Source: a bacterium (GTDB taxonomy: Bacteria > Thermosulfidibacterota > Thermosulfidibacteria > Thermosulfidibacterales > Thermosulfidibacteraceae). Taken from it: 6,721 bases of DNA. The stretch covers positions 1 to 6,721 of the forward strand of contig JALWBK010000245.1 in the NCBI GenBank assembly GCA_027037155.1, given 5' to 3'. A program made the position numbers and the translations under genes. How positions within the stretch are numbered: the stretch's first letter is position 1; the number at the start of each line of letters is the position of its first letter. Shown one piece after another: positions 6,599 through 6,721 of the stretch. Below the pieces are notes generated by a model, which did not search any database, had not been told where the DNA came from, and worked only from the letters and a program-made list of their open reading frames with translations.

Positions 6599-6721
6599 AT
6601 GAAGGTGAACGGCATTGAGATCCACTTTGTGGGAAAGCTAAAAGACGATATCGTTCTTTTTGTGCACGGAGCGGGAAATAATGTGGAAGTCTGGAACGAT
6701 CTCTTTACACATCTTACCATC
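6599..6721 (+). CDS. Alpha/beta-hydrolase fold protein, N-terminal part, cut by the window end
   Basis: Forty-one codons from ATG 6599 are open to the window edge. GGGAGGG (6586-6592) gives a ribosome site at good spacing. The reading shows a short beta-hairpin start (VNGIEIHFVG) and then VLFVHGAGNN followed by VEVW at residues 19-32. This is the classical strand beta-3 and oxyanion-hole His-Gly segment of alpha/beta hydrolases, with the Trp often seen a few residues later. The nucleophile elbow and catalytic triad lie beyond the window, so substrate and exact family are unknown. It is divergent from the oxidoreductase operon and not part of it. Confidence 0.8.
   Translation, partial: MKVNGIEIHFVGKLKDDIVLFVHGAGNNVEVWNDLFTHLTI

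Noticed and set aside
6502..6720. Minus-strand open frame across the divergent gap
   Set aside because: It runs antisense to the start of the alpha/beta-hydrolase and through the likely promoter, ends just inside the gamma-subunit gene, and shows no domain.

Overview
The window looks like a stretch of a moderately AT-rich to balanced genome from an anaerobic, respiratory, probably thermophilic Gram-negative bacterium. The evidence is an outer-membrane porin-cytochrome pair, a 2-oxoacid:acceptor oxidoreductase module, an archaeal-type class I aldolase and strong AGGAGG ribosome sites. A Desulfobacterota/Thermodesulfobacteria-like origin is my best guess, but it is an inference from gene content and is not proven.

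Layout: two plus-strand genes (107-3534) form a short operon. It encodes a lipoprotein decaheme cytochrome of the DmsE/MtrA/PioA type, followed by an outer-membrane beta-barrel of the MtrB/PioB type. A perfect 30-base palindromic terminator (3558-3587) separates them from three convergent minus-strand genes (6509 down to 3586). In transcription order these are a 2-oxoacid oxidoreductase gamma subunit, a GltD-like flavoprotein fused to a two-cluster ferredoxin (PorD-like) domain, and a DhnA-type fructose-bisphosphate aldolase. A divergent alpha/beta-hydrolase gene begins at 6599 and runs off the end.

The standout is the beta-barrel gene. Its reading frame contains one in-frame TGA (3052-3054) and then stays open for 159 more sense codons to TAA at 3532-3534. 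The part after the TGA encodes the last beta-strands and the C-terminal aromatic residue needed for barrel assembly, and it has no ribosome site or good start of its own. Seven bases after the TGA begins a 34-base two-part stem-loop (3061-3094) with a GGC apical loop and an asymmetric internal loop. This is the shape and spacing of a bacterial SECIS element. The simplest reading is that the protein is a 787-residue selenoprotein with Sec at position 628. From the strand/turn pattern, Sec628 falls in a surface-exposed loop between Cys621 and Cys641. Another predicted extracellular loop carries a heme-type CxxCH motif (209-213). These five residues are the only thiol/selenol residues of the mature barrel.

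Working together (inference): the decaheme wire sits inside the barrel and carries electrons across the outer membrane, while the barrel adds its own redox-active surface groups. Completion of the barrel would depend on selenium supply. The minus-strand operon looks like central carbon metabolism (2-oxoacid/ferredoxin/NAD(P)H and gluconeogenesis), but the catalytic alpha and beta subunits of the oxidoreductase are not in this window.
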